Source: Gardnerella kenyensis
Lineage (GTDB): Bacteria > Actinomycetota > Actinomycetes > Actinomycetales > Bifidobacteriaceae
Length of the DNA: 10,933 nucleotides
NCBI GenBank assembly: GCA_003585735.1
Contig: NQOH01000006.1
Coordinates: 92,335 to 103,267, forward strand
Direction: 5' to 3'
Shown: piece by piece, positions 1 to 5,821 of the stretch
Layout of the letters: each line of letters opens with the position of its first letter
How positions within the stretch are numbered: position 1 is the first letter of the stretch
Position numbers and translations under genes: made by a program
The notes under the pieces: model-generated
What the model saw: the letters and a program-made list of their open reading frames with translations, nothing else
What the model was told of the DNA's origin: nothing
Databases searched by the model: none

Positions 1-38
1 TAAGTACACAAAAGCGCGAGCGTTGGCCATTTTGCGGA

Positions 39-67
39 ACATTTGCCGGAGAATTTCCGGCAAATGT
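39..67 (-). terminator. Perfect 12-bp hairpin just after the helicase stop (putative terminator)
   Basis: Positions 39-50 and 56-67 are perfect reverse complements (CATTTGCCGGA pairs with TCCGGCAAATG, plus one outer A-T pair) around a 5-nt loop. The stem begins two bases beyond the helicase stop codon on the minus strand, where a terminator would sit. Neither side carries a clear run of U, so it is not a textbook intrinsic terminator. It may work as a 3'-end stabilising stem or a weak or factor-assisted terminator. Confidence 0.45.
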
Positions 68-69
68 AG

Positions 70-1875
70 CTACTTCCTCGCCGCCCGTTCTCTTCCGCCG
101 CGCCATCCGCGACCACGCCCGCGACCGCGTCCACGCCCTTTACGCTTCTGCTGCTCAGGCTCAGGCATACTCCACCCTTCCTGAAGCTCCGCAGCCTCCC
201 CCACAATTTCGCGCAAAATCGGCGAAGCAGGATTCACATCCTCCGCCTTCGCATGAATTCCAGCTCTACGAAGCATCATATGCGCAGCTCGCTTTTGGTT
301 CGGCAGCACTAGAGTTACCACGTCACCTTCTTCGCCTGCGCGAGCAGTACGACCCGAACGGTGCAAGAACGACTTTGGATCCTCCGGCGGCTCCGTTTGC
401 ACAACCAGCGCAACGTCACTAATATCAATGCCTCGCGCCGCCACATCCGTAGCAACAAGCACGCGAACCAAGCCTTCCGCAAATACTGCCAAATGCCGAT
501 CGCGCTGATTTTGCGACAAATTACCTTGCAAATCAACTGCAGGAATGCCCTGTTGCACGAACTTTTTCGCCATATTCTTCGCCTGATACTTTGTGCGCGT
601 AAAGAATATGGATCTCTTGCAACCAGAAGCAAGAGTTCGCAAAACCTCGTACTTATCTCCAGCAGACACTGCAAAAATGTGATGCGTCATAGTGTCAACT
701 TGCGAATCCGCATCATCTACCGCATGAACAACTGCATCTGGAAGGAATCGATTTACAAGAGTAGAAACTTGCTTATCAAGCGTTGCAGAAAACAGCATTC
801 GCTGCCCGTCCGGCGCCACCTGCTCAAGAAGTCGCGTCACAGCCGGCAAAAAGCCCATGTCTGCCATTTCGTCAGCCTCGTCAAGAACGCTTACCATCAC
901 CTTTTCGAGCGTCAACGCACCCTGACGAAGCAAATCTTCCAAACGACCCGGGCAAGCAAGCACAATTTGCGCACCCTGCTTAAGCTGCGATACCTGGCGC
1001 TGGTATCGCACACCGCCGTATATAGTTACAGTTTTCATGCCGTAAGCCGCAGCAAGAGGTGCGATTACGTCGTCAATTTGGTGCACAAGCTCGCGAGTTG
1101 GCGCAAGAATCATTGCGCGAGGAGCCGGAATATCGCCACTTTCGTTTTGGTTACGCTTTTTGCTGGTTTTAATTAAATCGACGAAATTTTCCGCCAAACG
1201 CGCAACGAGCGGAATTGAAAATGCTAAAGTTTTTCCGCTGCCAGTGCGACCGCGCCCAAGAATATTCGCGCCGCGCAAGGAATCCGGAAGCGTGGCCTGC
1301 TGAATTGGGAAGGCTGTGGTTTTGCCATCCGCGCGCAACACTTCCACAAGCGGCTCCGGCACACCGAGTTGCGCGAAAGTTACGTCGTCTTCGTAATTTT
1401 CGCGAGAATCTACTGCAGAATCCGGAATTATTACTGAATTTTGAGAAGATTTATCTCGATTTGCGAAATCGTTTTTAGCGAAATCCTGCTCAGCGTCGCG
1501 AATTGCCGTCTCCTCGTAGCGCAAAGCTTTCTGACGCGCCTTTTCACGCGCCTTTTCCGCCTTACGATTGCGCTCTCTGCGCGCATTAAATTCGTGATTA
1601 GAGGAATGATTAGAAGAGTGATTATAGGCGTTATTAGATCCGCCCTTTAGGACGTGATTCTTATGATTTCCTTGATATTCAAATGGATTGCGCTTTTTTG
1701 CGGACTTCTTTGCGCTACTATTTTTCATATTATTTGCGATAGTAGTCTTCGCATTTTTTGCGCTATTTTTTGCGCTATTTTTCGCGCTGTTTTTTGCGCT
1801 GTTTTTTGCGATAGTAGATTTAGTATTCTTCGCGCCTCGCTTTTGATGAGACGCAGCATTATGAGTATGCGGCAC
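70..1875 (-). CDS. DEAD-box ATP-dependent RNA helicase with disordered basic N-terminus and RGR-rich tail
   Basis: This is a cytosolic superfamily-2 RNA helicase that probably remodels RNA duplexes in ribosome assembly or mRNA turnover. Numbering from the GTG start, the Q-motif region is at 167-192, motif I (GRTGSGKT) at 209-216, motif Ia (PTREL) near 259-263, motif II (DEAD) at 332-335, motif III (SAT) at 363-365, motif V (ARGID) at 480-484 and motif VI (HRSGRTAR) at 505-512. Both RecA-like domains are therefore complete. The first 165 residues are low complexity, with (AKNS)4, Asn/His repeats and a Lys/Arg/Glu stretch. The C-terminus is an alternating Arg-Gly tail, typical of non-specific RNA contact. 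The frame opens at a TTG at 1905 with no ribosome binding site. The GTG at 1873-1875 has AAAGG (1881-1885) five bases upstream and is preferred, giving 601 residues. The family is certain; the paralog (RhlE/DeaD/CshA-like) cannot be fixed. Confidence 0.93.
   Translation of the reverse strand: MPHTHNAASHQKRGAKNTKSTIAKNSAKNSAKNSAKNSAKNAKTTIANNMKNSSAKKSAKKRNPFEYQGNHKNHVLKGGSNNAYNHSSNHSSNHEFNARRERNRKAEKAREKARQKALRYEETAIRDAEQDFAKNDFANRDKSSQNSVIIPDSAVDSRENYEDDVTFAQLGVPEPLVEVLRADGKTTAFPIQQATLPDSLRGANILGRGRTGSGKTLAFSIPLVARLAENFVDLIKTSKKRNQNESGDIPAPRAMILAPTRELVHQIDDVIAPLAAAYGMKTVTIYGGVRYQRQVSQLKQGAQIVLACPGRLEDLLRQGALTLEKVMVSVLDEADEMADMGFLPAVTRLLEQVAPDGQRMLFSATLDKQVSTLVNRFLPDAVVHAVDDADSQVDTMTHHIFAVSAGDKYEVLRTLASGCKRSIFFTRTKYQAKNMAKKFVQQGIPAVDLQGNLSQNQRDRHLAVFAEGLVRVLVATDVAARGIDISDVALVVQTEPPEDPKSFLHRSGRTARAGEEGDVVTLVLPNQKRAAHMMLRRAGIHAKAEDVNPASPILREIVGEAAELQEGWSMPEPEQQKRKGRGRGRGRGRGWRGGRERAARK
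1753..1809 (-). repeat. In-frame 12-bp tandem repeat coding for (AKNS)4-AKN
   Basis: Four 12-bp units at 1762-1773, 1774-1785, 1786-1797 and 1798-1809 (minus-strand form GCAAAAAAYAGC, one unit with GCG), plus a 9-bp partial unit at 1753-1761, lie in the disordered N-terminus of the helicase. The unit is a multiple of three, so a change in copy number alters length but not frame. The poly-A run inside each unit makes slippage likely. Confidence 0.9.
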
Positions 1876-1996
1876 AATAGCCTTTCGTAAAAGATGTGTA
1901 TTCAAAACTTAAATTTCAAACCGTGAACTAACTGAGCCTAGCACAAGCGCCGCACAATCAAATAACAATCCCACGAAACTCACGCCACAGCAAAGC

Positions 1997-2034
1997 AAAA
2001 AAGCGCGCAAGCTCACCAAAGCGAGCAAGCGCGC
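1997..2034 (-). terminator. Rho-independent terminator of ettA
   Basis: Read on the minus strand, the arm GCGCGC-TT-GCTC (2034 down to 2023) faces GAGC-TT-GCGCGC (2014 down to 2003) around an 8-nt loop. The arms pair except for a two-base T·T internal mismatch and are followed directly by six U residues (2002-1997). It lies 31 bases past the ettA stop codon, so transcription of ettA and of the helicase should be largely separate. Confidence 0.85.
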
Positions 2035-2064
2035 AAAACTAAACTACCGTCAAACTACCGCTAA

Positions 2065-3741
2065 CTAGCGCGTAAGCTTACGATGCAAACGATGCGGACG
2101 AGCCGCCTCCTCACCAAGGCGAGCAATCTTGTTTTCTTCGTACGCTTGGAAGTTTCCTTCGAACCAGTACCACTTCGCAGGATTCTCGTCGTCGCCTTCC
2201 CAAGCAAGAATATGCGTTGCAACGCGGTCAAGGAACCAGCGATCGTGCGAAACCACAACAGCACAGCCTGGGAACTCAATCAGAGCATTTTCCAAGCTTT
2301 CCAAAGTCTCAACATCCAAATCGTTAGTAGGCTCATCGAGAAGCAGCAAGTTTCCGCCCTGCTTAAGAGTTAACGCCAAGTTCAAACGGTTTCGCTCACC
2401 GCCGGAAAGCACTCCCGTAAGCTTCTGCTGATCCGAACCCTTAAAACCAAAGCTTGCAACGTATGCGCGAGTAGGAATTTCAACGCCTGCAACCTCAATA
2501 TAATCGAGTCCGCCGGAAACAGATTCCCACAAGTTCTTGTTTGGATCCAAGCCTGCACGATTCTGGTCAACGTAAGAAATCTTCACAGTATCGCCAACAA
2601 TAAGCTCGCCGCCAGAAAGCGGCTCCAAGCCCACAATCGTCTTGAAAAGCGTTGACTTACCAACACCGTTCGGACCAATCACGCCAACAATACCGTTACG
2701 CGGCAGCGTAAACGACAAGTCGTCGATCAGCACGCGGTCGCCAAAAGCCTTGTGAATATGCTTCGCTTCCAAAACTTGCGAACCCAAGCGTGGACCTGCT
2801 GGAATCTGAATTTCGGAAAAGTCGAGCTTCTTGGAATTGCGTGCTTCCTGCTCCATCTGGTCGTAACGCTCCAAACGCGCCTTATTCTTTGCTTGGCGAG
2901 CCTTCGGCGAACTACGCACCCAGTCAAGTTCGTTCTTCAAACGCTTAGCAAGCTTGGCATCCTTTAAGCCCTGAATTTCCATACGCTTGGCTTTGGTTTC
3001 CAAGTACGTGGAATAGTTGCCCTTGTATGGGTAAAGCTGGCCGCGGTCAACTTCGCAAATCCACTCTGCAACGTTGTCCATAAAGTAGCGATCGTGCGTT
3101 ACTGCAATAACAGCGCCTTCATACTTGTGCAAGAACTGTTCCAACCACAAAATAGATTCCGCATCCAAGTGGTTCGTAGGCTCGTCCAAAAGAAGCAAGT
3201 CTGGTGCTTCAAGCAAAAGCTTGCACAATGCCACTCGACGCCTCTCGCCGCCTGAGCACACAGAAACAGGAGAATCCGGATCCGGGCATTGCAAAGCATC
3301 CATTGCTTGCTCAAGTTGCGAATCCAAATCCCATCCGTTTGCTGCATCAATTTCGGTTTGCAGCTTGCCCATTTCTTCCATTAAGGCATCAAAATCAGCG
3401 TCAGGATTTGCCATTTCTTCGCCGATTTGGTTAAAACGCGCCACTTTTTGCGCAATTTCACCAAAAGCCATTTTAATATTTTCGCCAACCGTCTTAGTTT
3501 CGTCCAGCGGCGGCTCCTGCTGCAAAATACCTACAGTATAGCCAGGAGTAAGAGAAGCCTCACCATTCGTAACATTCTCCAGTCCTGCCATAATTTTCAG
3601 CAGCGTCGACTTGCCCATGCCGTTCGGTCCAACAACACCGATTTTTGCGCCCGGCAGGAAGCTTAAAGTAACGTCGTCGAGAATTACGCGGTCTCCGTAA
3701 GACTTACGCGCTTTAATCATCTGATAGATAAATTCAGCCAA
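2065..3741 (-). CDS. ettA: Energy-dependent translational throttle protein EttA (ABC-F ATPase)
   Basis: EttA is a soluble ABC-F protein that binds the ribosomal E site and gates the first elongation steps according to the ATP/ADP ratio. The 558 residues match the usual length (about 555). The first ABC domain has Walker A GPNGMGKS at 38-45, signature CSGGE at 162-166 and Walker B LLLLDEPTNHLD with catalytic Glu187. A charged helical linker (about 245-310, the P-site tRNA interaction motif) follows. The second domain has GPNGVGKS at 356-363, LSGGE at 445-449 and LLLLDEPTNDLD with Glu470. The short insertion in domain 1 (about 95-135) corresponds to the EttA arm. Both catalytic glutamates are present, so it should be an active ATPase. 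The start is TTG (3739-3741), preceded by AAGGATGG; the protein then begins MAEFIYQM as in relatives. About 150 repetitive bases separate it from the DUF3180 gene, so it may have its own promoter. Related ABC-F resistance proteins are less likely given length and motifs. Confidence 0.95.
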   Translation of the reverse strand: MAEFIYQMIKARKSYGDRVILDDVTLSFLPGAKIGVVGPNGMGKSTLLKIMAGLENVTNGEASLTPGYTVGILQQEPPLDETKTVGENIKMAFGEIAQKVARFNQIGEEMANPDADFDALMEEMGKLQTEIDAANGWDLDSQLEQAMDALQCPDPDSPVSVCSGGERRRVALCKLLLEAPDLLLLDEPTNHLDAESILWLEQFLHKYEGAVIAVTHDRYFMDNVAEWICEVDRGQLYPYKGNYSTYLETKAKRMEIQGLKDAKLAKRLKNELDWVRSSPKARQAKNKARLERYDQMEQEARNSKKLDFSEIQIPAGPRLGSQVLEAKHIHKAFGDRVLIDDLSFTLPRNGIVGVIGPNGVGKSTLFKTIVGLEPLSGGELIVGDTVKISYVDQNRAGLDPNKNLWESVSGGLDYIEVAGVEIPTRAYVASFGFKGSDQQKLTGVLSGGERNRLNLALTLKQGGNLLLLDEPTNDLDVETLESLENALIEFPGCAVVVSHDRWFLDRVATHILAWEGDDENPAKWYWFEGNFQAYEENKIARLGEEAARPHRLHRKLTR

Positions 3742-3750
3742 AGTAATATA

Positions 3751-3758
3751 CCATCCTT
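3751..3758 (-). promoter_or_regulatory. Shine-Dalgarno supporting the TTG start of ettA
   Basis: On the minus strand AAGGATGG ends nine bases before the TTG at 3739-3741. The ATG contained within it is out of frame with EttA and meets a stop after six codons, so TTG is the supported initiator. Confidence 0.6.
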
Positions 3759-3788
3759 AAAACGTTGAAATTCCAGCGTTTATTCAAT

Positions 3789-3824
3789 AAATCTACTAAA
3801 TCTACTAAATCTACTAAATCTACT
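3789..3824. repeat. Four perfect 9-bp tandem repeats (AAATCTACT) in the DUF3180–ettA gap
   Basis: The units 3789-3797, 3798-3806, 3807-3815 and 3816-3824 are identical. Three copies of CTTTCGATT follow at 3823-3831, 3845-3853 and 3856-3864. Together with the 23-bp duplication at 3863-3905 they make almost all of the roughly 150-bp gap upstream of ettA repetitive and AT-rich. There are no spacers of CRISPR type, and no convincing terminator for the DUF3180 gene is visible here. Confidence 0.92.
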
Positions 3825-3862
3825 TTCGATTCGCTTTATATTTGCTTTCGATTATCTTTCGA

Positions 3863-3905
3863 TTCGTAAATTAGCAAGTTGCTGCTTCGTAAATTAGCAA
3901 GTTGC
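3863..3905. repeat. 23-bp tandem duplication across the stop codon of the DUF3180 gene
   Basis: The 20-mer TTCGTAAATTAGCAAGTTGC occurs at 3863-3882 and again at 3886-3905, a period of 23 bp. The second copy contains the real stop (TAA, 3894-3896 on the minus strand) and the last three sense codons. The first copy lies just downstream as non-coding sequence. It looks like a recent slippage duplication of the gene's 3' end that left the reading frame intact. Confidence 0.9.
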
Positions 3906-4400
3906 GGTAGTGCGATTTGCTTTATTAGCTGCAGCTTCAGGACCATCTTCCGGAGGCAACTGGCAGAACCACTCGCCCAAAATGCCAACAAGCATATCTA
4001 CAAAGCACACAAAACCTGCGATAGCGCATTCTCGAATCACAGAACTATAAAGCGTTATTTCACTATGCGGCAAACTCATTAACAATTGACCAACATACCA
4101 TCCGCATAAAATAGCGCCCGCCATTCCCAAAGACTTCGACAGCATAAGAGCAGCCACAGCAAATTGCGGATTAAGTCGCTTATTATTCTTCTTAGCTTTA
4201 TCGCTTACGCTTTGACGCGTCTGCCAAGCCATAACAAACGTAACGATTCCAGCAATCACCATTATTGCCACAACAACCCACGGCGCTCCAGCCAAAGACA
4301 TTGCGCTAGACTCAGTTGATGATACCAAAAACGCACCCAGTACAAAGCCAAATAAAAGTCCAAGTACCAGATACCACCAAGGTGTGCGATACGCTTTCAT
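3894..4400 (-). CDS. DUF3180 family four-helix membrane protein
   Basis: The function of this family is unknown. The 168 residues predict four membrane helices at about 8-26, 40-58, 80-105 and 118-145. Two stretches match what I recall of actinobacterial DUF3180 proteins: LMLSKSLGMAGAILCGWYVG, resembling the family's L-x-L-x-K-A...GA...GWY-x-G segment, and GEWFCQLPPED near the end, resembling the family's E-x-W-C-x-x-P. In actinobacteria DUF3180 normally follows folK in the ftsH–folE–folP–folB–folK cluster, which supports the assignment here downstream of ftsH and a FolB–FolK-like gene. Its ATG (4398-4400) overlaps the upstream stop in a TAATG, so it is probably translationally coupled to that gene; AGGGGA about ten bases upstream may also serve as a weak ribosome binding site. 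The basic, polar C-terminus is short and probably cytoplasmic. Confidence 0.8.
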   Translation of the reverse strand: MKAYRTPWWYLVLGLLFGFVLGAFLVSSTESSAMSLAGAPWVVVAIMVIAGIVTFVMAWQTRQSVSDKAKKNNKRLNPQFAVAALMLSKSLGMAGAILCGWYVGQLLMSLPHSEITLYSSVIRECAIAGFVCFVDMLVGILGEWFCQLPPEDGPEAAANKANRTTATC

Positions 4401-5650
4401 TAGTAATCATCCCCTATAAGCCACTTCTCTGAGTATACGCCAACGGTTTGAGTATCCATAGACAACGCTAGCGAATACGAAACTGGACTTTTATCCAAAG
4501 CCGCATCGGACTCAATTTGCATCCATGGCATAAGCTCTGGCGTTTTAGGATTCACCATCACCATTTTTGCCATTTCCTGCGGTAATCCTTCTGTATCAAT
4601 TGTTCTAGTTTCAGTTGCAGGCGCGTTATATGAACGCACTCCAAGCACGCGAACCGTCACTTCATCTCTATGCAAAGAAGAAACAGCACGAACGAAACTT
4701 AACAATTCATACTCGTCACCGCTAGAAGACAGGGTAAGCACAGCCGTGTAGTAGTCGCCGTCAAGCTCATTATCAACATATAATGCCGACACGCCTTCAA
4801 CACGAGAGTCTCTATCCTGCTCAAGCATTGCAACTGTTCTCAGCATAGCAGAACGCGTACTATCTTTGGCAACACCCTTCATTGCAACGACTCCAATTGT
4901 TTTCATTGGAAGCGGGCATATGCCAAAAAGTGGCGAATTGCTTTCGTTTTTAACAAGATCGGTACAGCGTTTTGTGCCGTCCTCATATTTTGCACTATCG
5001 GCAGTATCTTCACTATTACCGTCATCACCGACAGCACCAGCATTTAGATTATCGTCAGCCGCAGCGTTTGCTATATAAATAGCAGCTTGTGCAGCGGCAG
5101 CAGCTTCCTCGTCTTCCCTGCGCTGTTTTTCTTGCCTATTTTCCTCAATAAGCGAACGATAAAAGTCTGCGAGTTCACCTTCCGCATCTTCGTCAATATC
5201 TACGATACCGCTTCGAACTGCAGCTCGAGCAGCCGGTTCTGGAATTGCAGTAGGCTCTTCAAAATTATTATTAGAAACACGATGCAAGCTCAAAGACACG
5301 TCGTCCACATTGCTTTGCAAACCGTAATAATCGCTTCGAAGCGTTGCATGAACCGTAATATCGGCTTCCAAAATCTGCCACGTTCGCATTACTGAGTCCG
5401 CAACAGAATTTGCAATAAGCTCAAGCGCAATAGTTGGATGATCTATAATCTCATCGTCTTTTTCGCATCGTCGAAGCATAAAAGCAAGTCGATCCGAAAT
5501 TTGCGGAATATCGATCGCGCCAGTTTCATTGCCGTTTAATGCCCTATCTAAATTTAGTTTTAGACTCACGTCAATGAATATGTTGTAGTAAAGTCCTATA
5601 ACTACATCTTCACCTTTAGGCCGAATGCCGGATATGCGCACTATATCCAT
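4400..5650 (-). CDS. Degenerate FolB–FolK fusion (probable pseudoenzyme; dihydroneopterin aldolase-like plus HPPK-like)
   Basis: Residues 1-125 follow the dihydroneopterin aldolase fold: MDIVRISGIRPKG at the start, FIDVSLKLNLDRA, a GAIDIPQI segment in place of the usual TVDY, a helix with ELIANSVADSVM, and ADITVHAT where active enzymes have TVHKPxAPI. Residues 249-375 follow HPPK: IGVVAMKG for ALGSNLGD, VEGVSALYVD for VSxLYET, DYYTAVLTLSS for DFLNAVVxLxT, ELLSFVRAVSSLHR, and LPQEMAKMVMVNP for LPHPRxxERxFVLxP. A 120-residue acidic, Ala-rich linker (126-248) joins them. Catalysis looks lost. The FolB Glu region is shortened, Tyr54 is Ile, Lys100 is Ala (S. aureus numbering), and the HPPK Mg-binding DxD is replaced in VLGVRS. 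The ORF is nonetheless intact for 416 codons, has AGGAGA four bases before its ATG, and overlaps DUF3180. folE and folP, normally between ftsH and this gene, are missing. The homology is my inference from motif order and locus. Confidence 0.7.
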   Translation of the reverse strand: MDIVRISGIRPKGEDVVIGLYYNIFIDVSLKLNLDRALNGNETGAIDIPQISDRLAFMLRRCEKDDEIIDHPTIALELIANSVADSVMRTWQILEADITVHATLRSDYYGLQSNVDDVSLSLHRVSNNNFEEPTAIPEPAARAAVRSGIVDIDEDAEGELADFYRSLIEENRQEKQRREDEEAAAAAQAAIYIANAAADDNLNAGAVGDDGNSEDTADSAKYEDGTKRCTDLVKNESNSPLFGICPLPMKTIGVVAMKGVAKDSTRSAMLRTVAMLEQDRDSRVEGVSALYVDNELDGDYYTAVLTLSSSGDEYELLSFVRAVSSLHRDEVTVRVLGVRSYNAPATETRTIDTEGLPQEMAKMVMVNPKTPELMPWMQIESDAALDKSPVSYSLALSMDTQTVGVYSEKWLIGDDY

Positions 5651-5654
5651 GTCT

Positions 5655-5660
5655 TCTCCT
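5655..5660 (-). promoter_or_regulatory. Strong Shine-Dalgarno of the FolB–FolK-like gene
   Basis: AGGAGA lies four bases upstream of the ATG at 5648-5650. A strong ribosome binding site argues that the catalytically degenerate gene is still translated rather than being a silent relic. Confidence 0.7.
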
Positions 5661-5758
5661 GTTTTCCGTAGCCTAACAGCATAACCGTAAGCTTATTTGC
5701 GATTTGAATAGATACTACTACCACCACTACCAATAATTGCTTCTTTTTTATATATAAC

Positions 5759-5800
5759 AATAAACGCTGATAACAAAAAGTATTGCTATCAGCGTTTATT
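5759..5800 (-). terminator. Perfect 14-bp hairpin after ftsH (probable terminator)
   Basis: Positions 5759-5772 (AATAAACGCTGATA) and 5787-5800 (TATCAGCGTTTATT) are perfect reverse complements around a 14-nt loop. The hairpin begins 16 bases past the ftsH stop. Read on the minus strand, the core ACGCTGA/TCAGCGT is followed by TTTATTGTTATAT, a U-rich but interrupted tract, so termination may be partial and leave some readthrough into the FolB–FolK-like gene. Confidence 0.65.
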
Positions 5801-5821
5801 AGATTATTTTATTAGATTATT
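5796..5821. repeat. 13-bp tandem duplication over the ftsH stop codon
   Basis: TTATTAGATTATT occurs at 5796-5808 and directly again at 5809-5821. The second copy contains the TAA stop of ftsH (5817-5819) and the first copy overlaps the outer end of the terminator stem. Confidence 0.85.

Noticed and set aside
492..496. HEGGH (FtsH residues 492-496, not nucleotide positions) in place of the common HEAGH as a possible active-site change
   Set aside because: HExxH and the third ligand Asp are intact, and HEGGH is usual in actinobacterial FtsH.
361..1176. 271-codon plus-strand open frame within the helicase
   Set aside because: It is antisense to a clearly conserved DEAD-box core, has no recognisable domain and is rich in Arg/His/Cys as expected for a shadow frame.
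1654..1890. Small Cys/Phe/Ile-rich membrane-like protein on the plus strand
   Set aside because: It is the antisense shadow of the AKNS-repeat DNA of the helicase; its hydrophobicity is only the complement of Lys/Asn codons.
1876..1905. TTG start of the helicase at 1905
   Set aside because: No Shine-Dalgarno precedes it, whereas the GTG at 1875 has AAAGG at suitable spacing.
1935..1961. Candidate helicase promoter (TTGATT ... TAGGCT, 15-bp spacing)
   Set aside because: The spacing is short and both hexamers are weak matches; it is not strong enough to annotate from sequence alone.
3789..3824. Possible CRISPR-like array
   Set aside because: The 9-bp units are directly adjacent with no spacers and no cas genes are nearby; it is a simple tandem repeat.
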